Shown here one piece after another: positions 16,824 through 25,891 of a stretch of DNA of 64,000 bases; position 1 is the stretch's first letter, and every line of letters begins with the position of its first letter. Source of the DNA: Flavobacterium saliperosum (GTDB lineage Bacteria; Bacteroidota; Bacteroidia; Flavobacteriales; Flavobacteriaceae); contig NZ_FMTY01000003.1 of assembly GCF_900100625.1 (NCBI RefSeq), forward strand, positions 317,424 through 381,423, in the 5' to 3' direction. The notes beneath the pieces were generated by a model. That model saw nothing but the letters and a program-made list of their open reading frames with translations. It searched no databases and was not told where the DNA came from. The translations under genes and the position numbers were made by a program.

Positions 16824-17513
16824 CTACCTATTAGGACTGTCGCTTTCAATCACGCCGTCTCTTAACCGAATGATGCGGTGGGCATGTTTCGCGATGTCTT
16901 CCTCGTGGGTTACCAAAATAACGGTGTTTCCGTTGGCGTGGATTTCGTCGAAAAGATTCATGATTTCCACTGAGGTTTTACTGTCTAAGTTTCCGGTGGG
17001 TTCATCAGCAAGGATGATGGACGGATGGTTAACCAAAGCTCTTGCGACGGCCACACGCTGGCGTTGTCCACCCGAAAGCTGATTGGGTTGATGATCCATA
17101 CGATCGGACAATCCTACTTGCGTGAGTACTTCGGTGGAGCGATGATTTCTTTCCTGTTTTGAGTATCCGGCATACACCATGGGTAAAGCCACATTGTCCA
17201 AAGCTGTGGTTCTTGGTAAAAGGTTGAAGGTTTGGAATACGAATCCGATTTCCTTGTTACGGATTTCGGCCAGTTCGTCGTCTTCCATTTTGCTTACGTC
17301 TTTCCCGTTTAAAATATAGGAGCCGGCAGTTGGGGTGTCCAGACAGCCTAAAATGTTCATTAAGGTCGATTTTCCGGATCCCGAAGGCCCCATCAAGGCA
17401 ACATATTCTCCTTTGTTGATGTGTAAATCGATACCCTTTAAAACGTAGACGGTTTCGTTTCCAAGAGGGAAATCTCTTGTGATTCCTTTTATTTCTATGA
17501 TGGTTTTTGACAT
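16824..17513 (-). CDS. ABC transporter ATP-binding protein, LolD/MacB type
   Basis: 229 residues with a complete ATPase core: Walker [10 protein letters not shown] (about residue 41), Q-loop [10 protein letters not shown], signature [15 protein letters not shown], Walker [13 protein letters not shown] and the switch histidine in VILVTHEED. Length and the [10 protein letters not shown] linker fit the LolD/MacB/FtsE group, which works with FtsX-like permeases in lipoprotein release, efflux or cell-division signalling. No permease gene is beside it, so the partner must be encoded elsewhere. Confidence 0.9.
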   Translation of the reverse strand: MSKTIIEIKGITRDFPLGNETVYVLKGIDLHINKGEYVALMGPSGSGKSTLMNILGCLDTPTAGSYILNGKDVSKMEDDELAEIRNKEIGFVFQTFNLLPRTTALDNVALPMVYAGYSKQERNHRSTEVLTQVGLSDRMDHQPNQLSGGQRQRVAVARALVNHPSIILADEPTGNLDSKTSVEIMNLFDEIHANGNTVILVTHEEDIAKHAHRIIRLRDGVIESDSPNR

Positions 17514-17601
17514 TTTGGCTTATTTTCAGTTTTTAAAAGTACAAAAACGAATTTTTATACAGTTATAAGTAGAAAATTTTCACTTTTTGTTACAGGGAAA
17601 T

Positions 17602-17640
17602 AAAAAAGCTCCCCGTTGATAAGACGGGAAGCCTAAAAAA
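17602..17640 (-). terminator. Terminator downstream of the methyltransferase gene
   Basis: On the minus strand GCTTCCCGT and ACGGGGAGC pair around a short loop, followed by a T tract; it is also T-flanked on the plus strand. It lies about 120 bases after the stop at 17758. Confidence 0.65.
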
Positions 17641-17757
17641 AGTATTTGCTGTAATCATCTGCAGATGCGACTTAAAGCAATTTAAAGTTATTGATTTTCA
17701 GTAAATTATATTCATTGAAAGATGTTATATCTTTGTTAAAATAGTGTGTCTGTCGGG

Positions 17758-18579
17758 TTAGGTTCTGATGGTAAAATGTTCTTTCTCCTGCTCGTATCTA
17801 AAGAAAACCAAGCCCCATTGAAAAGTATCTATCGTAACGGTCACTTTAGGATGGTTTTTGATGATTTCCCAGGCGGCTTCCATGTCGGCCGACCAATGAA
17901 TGTCGTCGAAAATCCACACCGTTTCGTTGGTAATTGTGGGTAAAAGAAGTTCAAAATAGTCTAAAGTGGCCTTTTTGGAATGATTACCGTCGAAATAGAT
18001 CAGTTGGTAGTGTTCCGTCCCGATAGCTATCGGTATCAGTTGCCTGTTTTTGAAGTATTCGGTAAATTCAGTTACAACGGATTCAACATTATTAAAATTA
18101 AACTTTTGAAACTGCAATTGTGCCTGACCTGCCGTTTGCGGACAACCTTCCAACGTGATGATTTTTGCTTTCGGATTTCCCAAGGAAAGGGCAGCAGTGG
18201 CCAGTCCTAAAGAGGTTCCGATTTCCAGTATGTTATCCGGTTGGAAATAATTGACGATTCGGTACAACAGTTCTGCCCGTTTCGAAGTGATTCCGGCGGT
18301 TTGTGCGATTTTGGAAATCTGACGCGTATTGGACTTGAAAACGCGTGATCCGGCTCCAAAATCGGTAACTTCAATTGTGTTTTTATTGCGGAGTAATTCG
18401 TTTCGATAGGCTTTCAGAATTTTATATTGCTTCGCCAGTTCGCTCTCGCTCGGGTCCGGTTTCGATTTTCGGTCATAAAAACATTTCGTTACCAAACTAT
18501 ACACGAAGGGTGAATGCACTCCGTGTTGATTTTTGGAATTCCAAAGGAAATTAAAGTAAGCTTTGATTTGAAATAGCAT
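17758..18579 (-). CDS. Class I SAM-dependent methyltransferase
   Basis: 273 residues. The core is a Rossmann-type fold with motif I ILEIGTSLGLATAALSLG near residue 135, then acidic IITLEGC for the ribose and IYFDGNHSKK as motif IV. The N-terminus has NQHGVHSPFVYSLVTKCF, shared by similar flavobacterial proteins. It most resembles O-methyltransferase-type enzymes, but the acceptor is unknown. Divergent from the SDR gene that begins 145 bases away. Confidence 0.82.
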   Translation of the reverse strand: MLFQIKAYFNFLWNSKNQHGVHSPFVYSLVTKCFYDRKSKPDPSESELAKQYKILKAYRNELLRNKNTIEVTDFGAGSRVFKSNTRQISKIAQTAGITSKRAELLYRIVNYFQPDNILEIGTSLGLATAALSLGNPKAKIITLEGCPQTAGQAQLQFQKFNFNNVESVVTEFTEYFKNRQLIPIAIGTEHYQLIYFDGNHSKKATLDYFELLLPTITNETVWIFDDIHWSADMEAAWEIIKNHPKVTVTIDTFQWGLVFFRYEQEKEHFTIRT

Positions 18580-18657
18580 AGTTATAACAATGTTTCACAA
18601 AAACGGGGCGAAGATACGAAGCCATTTCAGAAACATTGAATCGTTTACAGTAAAAAG

Positions 18658-18685
18658 TTGAAACCAGATTTAAAAACTATATTTG
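18658..18685 (+). promoter_or_regulatory. Promoter of the SDR gene (TTG-N17-TATATTTG)
   Basis: TTG at 18658-18660 and TATATTTG at 18678-18685 are 17 bases apart, a close match to the Bacteroidetes promoter pattern. The -7 box ends 39 bases before the ATG at 18725. Confidence 0.7.
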
Positions 18686-18724
18686 CAGCCTTGGCCGTTT
18701 TGCCAGGATTGATACTTGTTTTTT

Positions 18725-20278
18725 ATGATGAAGAAGGATGAAACCGAAAATTTGAAGGCCATAACTTCGGAGGAAATTGACAAATGCATTGCGCTATTGA
18801 CGCAATTAACTACCGATACCGACCAGATATTTGATATTCCGAAAGAGCAGCGAACCGCATTGATTAAAGCCGCAGGACAATTCTCCAGACCGGATCGCGA
18901 TGAGCTTTCCCGCAGAAAAAAGGACGGAAGACTAGTCGCCAAACGTAAAAAGGAAAACGCAGACAAAACCGCTCGTAAAGAAACCGGAATCCGTCATGCG
19001 CGTGAAGCGAGTATCTTTATTGCTCCGAAATTACTGGCGCCAACAGATCTTGCCAATAAAGAACAATTGGAGTTAGAAACGCCCAGAAATTGTTATGTCT
19101 GCAAGACCTCTTTCACTAAACTACACCATTTTTACGATACCATGTGTACCGATTGCGGCGATTTTAATTATGCCAAACGTTTTCAGACGGCAAATGTCAA
19201 AGGACAAATTGCAGTTATTACCGGTTCCCGTTTAAAAATCGGATACCACATTACACTGATGCTTTTACGCGGCGGGGCAACCGTTATCGCGACTACCCGT
19301 TTTCCGGTAGATTCTGCCATACGTTTTGCCAAGGAAGCGGATTTTATGGAATGGGGACATCGGTTAAAAATTCACGGACTGGATTTACGTCATATTCCCA
19401 GCGTAGAGATTTTCTGCAATTTTATTGAACAGAAATACGGGCGATTGGATATTCTTATCAATAATGCAGCGCAAACCGTACGACGCCCAGCCGGATTTTA
19501 TACGCATTTAATGGAGAATGAAGAACGACCGGTTGCATCGTTGTCAAAACAAGTCCAAGACCTGTTAGTGGATCATACCGATTGTTTACAGGAGTTAAAA
19601 GTACTGACCTCCGGAGCTTCTTCCAATCAGAATATGCCGGTAACCTGGCACGGACCGGAGCCGGGAATCGGGTTGCGGGCTTCGGCTAAATTGTCTCAAA
19701 TTCCATATTCTTTCGATAACGCGTTAGTGGCGAATGAAGTTTTTCCGGAAGGACAATTGGATGCCGATTTACAACAAGTCGATTTAAGAAAAACCAACAG
19801 CTGGCGTTTAAAACTGGGTGAAATAGAAACGACTGAAATGATAGAGGTGCAGCTTGTGAATGCTGTAGCACCTTTTGTGTTGTGTAATCGCCTTGCGGAA
19901 GTGATGAAGAAGGACAACACGGGACAAAAGCACATTATCAATGTTTCGGCGATGGAAGGCAAGTTTTATCATGGCTATAAAGATGCCCGTCATCCACACA
20001 CCAATATGGCTAAAGCGGCCCTGAATATGTTAACCCACACGGCTGCAGGTGAATTGGCAAAACAGGGCATTTTTATGAATGCGGTAGATACCGGTTGGGT
20101 TACCGATGAAGATCCGGCCGAAATGGCAAAAAGAAAACAGGAAGAAGAAGATTTTCAGCCGCCGTTAGACATTGTGGATGGTGCTGCAAGAGTGATGGAT
20201 CCTTTGTTCGATGGAATCAATACGGGAAAACACTGGAGCGGGAAATTTTTGAAAGATTACGTGCCGATAGCTTGGTAA
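18725..20278 (+). CDS. Atypical SDR-family oxidoreductase with N-terminal zinc-ribbon extension
   Basis: About 517 residues from the ATG at 18725 (one of two adjacent ATGs; 18728 also fits). Residues 1-120 are a helical Lys-rich extension. A four-cysteine motif CYVC then CTDC (Cys123, 126, 141, 144), with nearby His, looks like a zinc-ribbon. The SDR domain begins near residue 160 with [12 protein letters not shown], a weak dinucleotide motif, then the usual [12 protein letters not shown]. The catalytic YxxxK is replaced: the aligned tetrad [11 protein letters not shown] has Thr where Tyr is expected. Similar proteins are found in other Bacteroidetes and in eukaryotes as far as I recall. Substrate unknown; it may be non-catalytic. 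Confidence 0.8.
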   Translation: MMKKDETENLKAITSEEIDKCIALLTQLTTDTDQIFDIPKEQRTALIKAAGQFSRPDRDELSRRKKDGRLVAKRKKENADKTARKETGIRHAREASIFIAPKLLAPTDLANKEQLELETPRNCYVCKTSFTKLHHFYDTMCTDCGDFNYAKRFQTANVKGQIAVITGSRLKIGYHITLMLLRGGATVIATTRFPVDSAIRFAKEADFMEWGHRLKIHGLDLRHIPSVEIFCNFIEQKYGRLDILINNAAQTVRRPAGFYTHLMENEERPVASLSKQVQDLLVDHTDCLQELKVLTSGASSNQNMPVTWHGPEPGIGLRASAKLSQIPYSFDNALVANEVFPEGQLDADLQQVDLRKTNSWRLKLGEIETTEMIEVQLVNAVAPFVLCNRLAEVMKKDNTGQKHIINVSAMEGKFYHGYKDARHPHTNMAKAALNMLTHTAAGELAKQGIFMNAVDTGWVTDEDPAEMAKRKQEEEDFQPPLDIVDGAARVMDPLFDGINTGKHWSGKFLKDYVPIAW

Positions 20279-20296
20279 TACGCTGTTACCAAATAA

Positions 20297-20333
20297 AAAA
20301 CCACAATGAAATTTGATTCTATTGTGGTTTTTG
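20297..20333 (+). terminator. Terminator of the SDR gene
   Basis: AAAACCACAAT (20297-20307) pairs with ATTGTGGTTTT (20321-20331), an 11-bp stem followed by T residues. Confidence 0.8.
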
Positions 20334-20362
20334 CTTTATCTATCAGCTTTAGTTTTTACTTT

Positions 20363-20411
20363 GCTAACTGCTAACTGCTAACTGCTAACTGCTAACTGCT
20401 AACTGCTAACT
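20363..20411. repeat. Seven perfect tandem copies of the heptamer GCTAACT
   Basis: Exactly seven 7-base units between 20363 and 20411, in the gap between convergent genes, directly after the SDR terminator. Slipped-strand changes in copy number are likely. It has no coding content. Confidence 0.9.
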
Positions 20412-20421
20412 GAACACTGAT

Positions 20422-22284
20422 TTACCCTTCAATCTTAGCGGAAAGTTCAAACCAGCGCTCTTCTTTCTCTTCCATCTTCTTAATCACATTCTGCAATTCG
20501 TTCGCTTTCTTCTCAATATCCGCATCGGCCACTTTCCCGTCCGAAAACAATTGCTCGATTTCTTTTTTCTTCAGCTCCAACTCTTTGATTTCGCGTTCGA
20601 TTTTTTGAAATTCCTTCTGTTCGTTAAACGATAAACCCGAAGTATTATTTTGCTGTTTCCAGTCTTTCTTTTCAGCTTTGTTTTCCTCTTTCTGTGCTAC
20701 ATCGGCACTGTCTTCATACGCTCTGAAATCGGAGTAATTTCCAGGGAAGTTTTCAATCTCACCCTGACCTCGGAATACGAATAAATGATCCACGATTTTG
20801 TCCATGAAATAACGGTCGTGACTTACAACCAACAAGCACCCCGGATAATCCAAAAGGAAACTTTCCAATACGTTTAGTGTTACGATATCCAAATCGTTTG
20901 TCGGCTCATCCAGAATCAGGAAGTTCGGATTCTGAATCAAAACCGTACACAAATACAAACGTTTCAATTCACCACCGCTTAGTTTTTCTACGAAATCGTA
21001 TTGCTTTTTTGAATCAAAAAGAAAACGCTCCAACAATTGCGAAGCCGAAATAATGCGTCCTTTCGCCAGCGGAATGTATTCACCGTATTCTTTAATAATG
21101 TCAATTACACGTTGTCCCGGTTTCGGATTGATACCGCTTTGCGTATAATAACCGATTTTAATCGTGTCTCCAACCACCACTTTTCCTCCGTCAAGCGGAA
21201 TGGTTCCGGTTAACAGGTTTAAGAACGTCGATTTTCCGGTTCCGTTTTTCCCGATGATGCCAATTCGTGCACCACGTTGAAAGTCAAAACTAAAATTGTC
21301 CAGAATCACATGGTCGCCAAACTTCTTTGAAATCTTGTGAAGCTCGATAATCTTGCTACCCATACGCTCCATGTTAATTTCCAACTCGACCACATTCTCT
21401 TTTCTACGGCTTTCCGCTTTTTCCTTGATTACGTAGAAATCATCCTGACGCGATTTCGATTTGGTCGTACGCGCTTTCGGCTGACGACGCATCCAAGCCA
21501 ATTCCTTGACGAAAAGATTCTGTGCCTTATCGATACTCGCATTTTCCGAAGTGATGCGTTCTTCTTTTTTCTCTAAATAGTAAGAGTAATTTCCTTTGTA
21601 TTGGTATAATTTTCCGTTGTCCAATTCGATGATTTCGTTACAAACACGCTCCAAAAAGAAACGGTCGTGCGTTACCATGAACAACGTAATATTTTCTTTG
21701 GCAAAATAACTTTCCAACCATTCGATCATTTCCAAATCCAAGTGATTCGTAGGCTCATCCAAAATCAATAAGTCGGGGCGACTGATAAGAATAATCGCCA
21801 GCGACAGACGTTTTTTCTGTCCACCCGAAAGGTTTTTTACCTTCAGTTTAAAGTCTTCCAACTTCAATTTGAACAAAATCTGTTTGAATTGCGTTTCAAA
21901 ATCCCACGCATTGTGACGGTCCATGTTGTCGAAAGCTTTTTGATATGCTTCTTCGTCTTCCGGATGTTCCAACGCTTTTTCGTATTGCTCGATTACTTTC
22001 AGAATTTCATTGTCCGAAGCGAAAATACTTTCCTCAATCGTCAGTTCGTCCTGCAAATTATGGTCCTGCGACAAAAACGCCATTTTGATGTCCTTGCGCA
22101 CTACCACTTGTCCTGTATCGGGTTCGTCCTCGCCGTTTATGATTTTCATAATACAGGTTTTTCCCGAACCGTTTTTGGCAATAAAAGCGATTTTCTGGTC
22201 TTTGTTAATCCCGAACGAAATGTCTTTGAACAAGGTTCTTTCGCCAAACGATTTTGATATGTTTTCTACTGAAAGGTAATTCAC
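20422..22284 (-). CDS. ABC-F ATP-binding protein, Uup type
   Basis: 620 residues with two ABC domains. Domain 1: Walker A AKNGSGKT, signature LSGGQKKRLSLAIIL, Walker B LLILDEPTNHLDL. Domain 2: Walker A GKNGTGKST, signature LSGGELKRLYL and Walker B FLILDEPTNDLDI. Between and after them are Lys/Glu-rich linkers; the final 100 residues form a coiled coil (KELELKKKEIEQLF), which is the Uup C-terminal domain. ABC-F proteins act on the ribosome or DNA, not in membranes. Uup is linked to tandem-repeat and transposon precise excision and to ribosome rescue. Confidence 0.92.
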   Translation of the reverse strand: MNYLSVENISKSFGERTLFKDISFGINKDQKIAFIAKNGSGKTCIMKIINGEDEPDTGQVVVRKDIKMAFLSQDHNLQDELTIEESIFASDNEILKVIEQYEKALEHPEDEEAYQKAFDNMDRHNAWDFETQFKQILFKLKLEDFKLKVKNLSGGQKKRLSLAIILISRPDLLILDEPTNHLDLEMIEWLESYFAKENITLFMVTHDRFFLERVCNEIIELDNGKLYQYKGNYSYYLEKKEERITSENASIDKAQNLFVKELAWMRRQPKARTTKSKSRQDDFYVIKEKAESRRKENVVELEINMERMGSKIIELHKISKKFGDHVILDNFSFDFQRGARIGIIGKNGTGKSTFLNLLTGTIPLDGGKVVVGDTIKIGYYTQSGINPKPGQRVIDIIKEYGEYIPLAKGRIISASQLLERFLFDSKKQYDFVEKLSGGELKRLYLCTVLIQNPNFLILDEPTNDLDIVTLNVLESFLLDYPGCLLVVSHDRYFMDKIVDHLFVFRGQGEIENFPGNYSDFRAYEDSADVAQKEENKAEKKDWKQQNNTSGLSFNEQKEFQKIEREIKELELKKKEIEQLFSDGKVADADIEKKANELQNVIKKMEEKEERWFELSAKIEG

Positions 22285-22344
22285 AATGCTAAATTTTCTG
22301 CAAAAGTACGCTATTATATTGCGAATTAAAAATGGTGAGGTTTT

Positions 22345-22453
22345 GAAGCGAATGGCTTGGTATGTTTTTGGAAACCGTTTTCCCGCTGTCCGCTTTATCC
22401 GCTAAGGCGGGATACCGCTCCCATCGGGGCTATTCGGGAAATGTCTTTTGTGT
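22345..22453 (+). repeat. Mosaic extragenic repeat, copy C
   Basis: Begins GAAGCGAATGGCTTGG, then TTTTCCCGCTGTCCGC, and ends CCATCGGGGCTATTCGGGAA and TGTCTTTTGTG. Same orientation as copy A; the middle TATCCGCTAAGGCGGGATA forms a small hairpin. It lies in the 22285-22548 gap, which also has TACCTTTG at 22514-22521, a likely -7 box for the next gene. Confidence 0.7.
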
Positions 22454-22548
22454 TTTTTACCGAAACAATTTTCCTTCTGTCGGATTTCAAACAACCCGCA
22501 ATCAATTATTAAGTACCTTTGTATGGTTAAAACAATGGAGGAAACGGA

Positions 22549-23067
22549 ATGAAAAAAATACTTTTATTGCTGGTTTTCAGTCATGTTATTGGGTTGGCCC
22601 AAAAAGGATATCCCATTCCTCCGGATGCGGACGAACGTTTGTTTTACATTCAGCACAGTGACAATCATAATACTTTTGTATACGATGTTAATTTTTCCGA
22701 AAACAACAAGGTTAACGATATTGAGCCTATCAGAATTTACAGGATTGCCTATACAAAGGGTGGGGTAAAGGAAGAGTTGAGCAGTATGCAGCGAAAGTTT
22801 GCTTACGGAATTACGTTTAAAAAAATAAAAGAAAGTCACTACGAGTTTACGCTGGTTGCCTATCCCGAAAAGAAACTGTATCTCGAATTGGATTCAAAAG
22901 GGAAACCACAGGTAAAAACCATCGTTAACGGAAAGAAAATGATTGTCAGACGGATGTTTATCACTAAATCGGCCACCAAATCGGTCAAACCCAAAATAGA
23001 TTTTATTGATTTCTACGGAAACAACGAGATTGGGAACGGCGAAATGAAAGAACGCTTCTATCTGTAA
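22549..23067 (+). CDS. DUF4833 domain-containing secreted protein (172 aa)
   Basis: A signal peptide (MKKILLLLVFSHVIGLA) precedes a compact beta-rich domain with LFYIQHSDNHNTFVYDV and IRIYRIAYTKGG, a pattern characteristic of DUF4833. The C-terminus is basic and ends MKERFYL. Presumably periplasmic; no catalytic residues are apparent. The next gene, a glycosyltransferase, starts 72 bases downstream on the same strand. Confidence 0.8.
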   Translation: MKKILLLLVFSHVIGLAQKGYPIPPDADERLFYIQHSDNHNTFVYDVNFSENNKVNDIEPIRIYRIAYTKGGVKEELSSMQRKFAYGITFKKIKESHYEFTLVAYPEKKLYLELDSKGKPQVKTIVNGKKMIVRRMFITKSATKSVKPKIDFIDFYGNNEIGNGEMKERFYL

Positions 23068-23139
23068 AAAATAAGCAAGCCCATTTCTTCTGTAGCCGTA
23101 ATTTTTAGAATTGACAAATTTTCCTGTTATATTTGCTTC

Positions 23140-24291
23140 ATGCAGTTATCAGTAATCATCCTTAATTACAATGTCCGTTATTTTCTCGAACAGTGCGTTT
23201 TGAGCGTACAGAAAGCGCTGGAACACATTGAAGGCGAAATCATTGTTGTGGATAACTTATCGTCGGATGAGAGTTGTGCCATGATGAAACAGCGTTTTCC
23301 CAACGTAACACTCATCGAAAACAATGCCAATCTCGGTTTTCCGAAAGGCAATAATATAGGAGTGGCAGCAGCCAAAGGCGAATACCTCTGCATACTAAAT
23401 CCCGATACCGTCGTTGCTGAAGATACCTTTGAAAAAGTCCTAGCTTTCGCAAAATCAAAGCAGGATTTGGGAATCGTAGGCTGCAAACTCATCGACGGCA
23501 CCGGAAATTTTCTGCCGGAATGCAAACGTGGCATACCAACACCTTGGGTCGCTTTCACCAAAATCTTTAGCTTGTATAAACTGTTTCCCAATTCCAATCT
23601 TTTTAATAAGTATTACGCGCAGCATCTATCGGAAAACCAAACCGGTAAAACGGATATTTTGGTAGGGGCTTTTATGGTGATGCGACGCGATTTGTATCTC
23701 GAAGTGGGTGGATTTGACGAAAACTGTTTCATGTATTCGGACGATATCGATCTGAGTTATATGGTGTTGAAATCGGATAAATCGAATTACTATTTCCACG
23801 AAACATCGGTGATTCATTATAAAGGAGAAAGTACGGTGCGCGACGAAACCTATATGAAGCGTTTTCGGGAAGCGATGCAGTTTTTCTACAAAAAGCATTT
23901 TGGAGGCTCGTTTGTGTTTGATGTTTTAATGCGTGTGGGCGCTTTTGCGTTTGCTTTATTTAAGAAAAATCAAGCTAAGAAAATCAACCGAACTGTTGAT
24001 GAATATTGGTTGTTTTCCCAAGATGAAATGTTGAGAGAATCATTGGAAAACCATTTGCGAATACCGGTAGTTTTGATGTCAGATGTGAACAGCGCATTGC
24101 CGGAAGCCACAGGAAGAAAAGTAGAAATCGTACTGGATAATTCCGCTTTTTCCTTTTCAGCAATCATTAAATTTATCGGATGGAATAAGAACAAAGGATT
24201 TACATTTAAAATACGTCCGCAACGTACTGACTTTCTGATTGGTAGTAATCACAGTGATGATCGGGGCGAAATAATTGTATTGAACAAATAA
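23140..24291 (+). CDS. Family 2 glycosyltransferase
   Basis: 383 residues. The N-terminal GT-A domain starts immediately (SVIILNYNVRYFLEQC), with EIIVVDNLSSDES, NNANLGFPKGNN and the metal-binding loop LNPDT. GGFDENCFMYSDDIDLSY matches the acceptor-site region of rhamnosyl-type transferases. C-terminal residues 260-380 contain a hydrophobic stretch (FDVLMRVGAFAFALF) that may hold the protein on the inner membrane. It probably transfers sugar to a surface polysaccharide or O-antigen. The -7 motif TATATTTG at 23128-23135 lies only four bases before the ATG. Confidence 0.88.
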   Translation: MQLSVIILNYNVRYFLEQCVLSVQKALEHIEGEIIVVDNLSSDESCAMMKQRFPNVTLIENNANLGFPKGNNIGVAAAKGEYLCILNPDTVVAEDTFEKVLAFAKSKQDLGIVGCKLIDGTGNFLPECKRGIPTPWVAFTKIFSLYKLFPNSNLFNKYYAQHLSENQTGKTDILVGAFMVMRRDLYLEVGGFDENCFMYSDDIDLSYMVLKSDKSNYYFHETSVIHYKGESTVRDETYMKRFREAMQFFYKKHFGGSFVFDVLMRVGAFAFALFKKNQAKKINRTVDEYWLFSQDEMLRESLENHLRIPVVLMSDVNSALPEATGRKVEIVLDNSAFSFSAIIKFIGWNKNKGFTFKIRPQRTDFLIGSNHSDDRGEIIVLNK

Positions 24292-24374
24292 AAATTACTG
24301 TATTCGTGGTATGCAGAATGAAAATTTGTTAATTTTGCAAACCAAAGACGAAAACACAACTTTAGTTTAAAGAT

Positions 24375-25697
24375 ATGGCAAAGTTTGAATTGAAATTACC
24401 CAAAATGGGGGAAAGTGTTGCTGAAGCAACGGTAACCAACTGGTTGAAGAAAGTTGGAGATAAAATTGAAATGGACGAAGCAGTACTTGAAATTGCTACT
24501 GATAAGGTAGACAGTGAAGTGCCTTCCGAAGTGGCAGGAACACTTGTTGAAATTCTTTTCAATACGGACGATGTGGTGCAGGTGGGACAAACTATCGCCA
24601 TCATTGAAACGGAAGGTGGTGCAGTGGAAGCTCCAAAGGCTGAAGCAGTGGCGGCTCCGGTTGCTGAAGTAGCCAAAACAGTGGAAGCGGCAAAAGAAAC
24701 AGCAGCTCCGGCAGATTTCTCGGATTCGGACAAATTCTTCTCGCCATTGGTGAAAAACATCGCTAAAGAAGAAGGAATTTCATTGGCTGAATTGGAATCC
24801 ATTCAGGGTTCCGGAAAAGACGGCCGTGTAAACAAAGAAGACATCTTAAATTACGTTAAAAATAGAGGAAGTCAACCGGCAGCGGTTGCAACTCCGGTAA
24901 CTCCGGCACCAAAAGCAGCAGCAGAAGCGCCAACCCGAGGCTCTGCCGAACTGAGCGCAGCTAAAGCAGCTCCGGTTTCTGTAAACGGTGGCGACGAAAT
25001 CGTGGAAATGGACAGAATGCGTAAGCTGATTTCCGGATACATGGTGGCGTCGGTACAAACTTCGGCTCACGTACAGTCGTTCATTGAAGTGGATGTAACC
25101 AACATCGTGAAATGGAGAGACAAAGTGAAAAACGCTTTCGAAAAGAGAGAAGGGGAGAAATTAACGTTCACGCCAATCTTCATGGAGGCGGTGGCAAAAG
25201 CCTTGAAAGATTTCCCGGGAATGAACATTTCGGTGGACGGTGATTTTATCATCAAACGTAAAAACATCAACTTGGGAATGGCAGCAGCTTTGCCAAACGG
25301 AAACCTTATTGTTCCTGTAATCAAAAATGCAGACCAATTGAACCTGGTGGGTATGGCAAAAGCAGTAAACGATTTAGGAAACCGTGCAAAAGCAGGGAAA
25401 CTGAAACCGGACGATACTCAGGGTGGAACCTATACGGTGACGAATGTGGGAACTTTCGGTTCTGTTTTCGGAACACCGATTATCAACCAGCCGCAAGTGG
25501 GAATCTTAGCGTTGGGTGCGATTCGCAAAGTGCCTGCAGTTATTGAAACGCCGGAAGGGGATTTTATCGGAATCCGTCAGAAAATGTTCTTATCGCATTC
25601 GTATGATCACCGAGTGGTGGATGGAGCCTTAGGAGGAAGTTTCGTAAAACGCGTTGCCGATTATTTAGAAGCATTTGATGTAAACAGAGATTTCTAA
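24375..25697 (+). CDS. 2-oxo acid dehydrogenase E2, dihydrolipoamide acyltransferase
   Basis: 440 residues: an N-terminal lipoyl domain with EIATDKVDSEVPSE (lipoylated Lys at about residue 43), an Ala/Pro/Glu-rich linker, an E3-binding domain (SPLVKNIAKEEGISLAELES, about 117-155), a second Ala/Pro linker and a catalytic domain ending with SHSYDHRVVDGALGGSF. It transfers acyl groups to CoA in a pyruvate, branched-chain or 2-oxoglutarate dehydrogenase complex. The DKVDSEVPSE lipoyl sequence and a stand-alone gene suit a branched-chain-type E2 more than pyruvate-type. A TAATTTTG -7 box is at 24330-24337. Confidence 0.9.
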   Translation: MAKFELKLPKMGESVAEATVTNWLKKVGDKIEMDEAVLEIATDKVDSEVPSEVAGTLVEILFNTDDVVQVGQTIAIIETEGGAVEAPKAEAVAAPVAEVAKTVEAAKETAAPADFSDSDKFFSPLVKNIAKEEGISLAELESIQGSGKDGRVNKEDILNYVKNRGSQPAAVATPVTPAPKAAAEAPTRGSAELSAAKAAPVSVNGGDEIVEMDRMRKLISGYMVASVQTSAHVQSFIEVDVTNIVKWRDKVKNAFEKREGEKLTFTPIFMEAVAKALKDFPGMNISVDGDFIIKRKNINLGMAAALPNGNLIVPVIKNADQLNLVGMAKAVNDLGNRAKAGKLKPDDTQGGTYTVTNVGTFGSVFGTPIINQPQVGILALGAIRKVPAVIETPEGDFIGIRQKMFLSHSYDHRVVDGALGGSFVKRVADYLEAFDVNRDF

Positions 25698-25891
25698 AAT
25701 AGATTATTGAATATATTGTAAAAAAACGGTTAGATATTTCTAATCGTTTTTTATTTCTTTTTCTAGTGAATCTGTATAGAAATCGAAAATTGTCGGGATA
25801 GACAAGGCCTGTTAGTGGGTTATTATAGTGCAAAAGTTTAAAAAATAAAAAGGATATCAAGAGAGTATACTCCTAAACTGTAAAAATAAGT

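Noticed and set aside
16824..17513. Complete ABC transporter operon
   Set aside because: Only the ATPase is present; no permease-like gene lies on either side.
17724..17735. TATATCTTTG as a plus-strand promoter
   Set aside because: No TTG box at the proper distance and it points into the antisense side of the methyltransferase gene.
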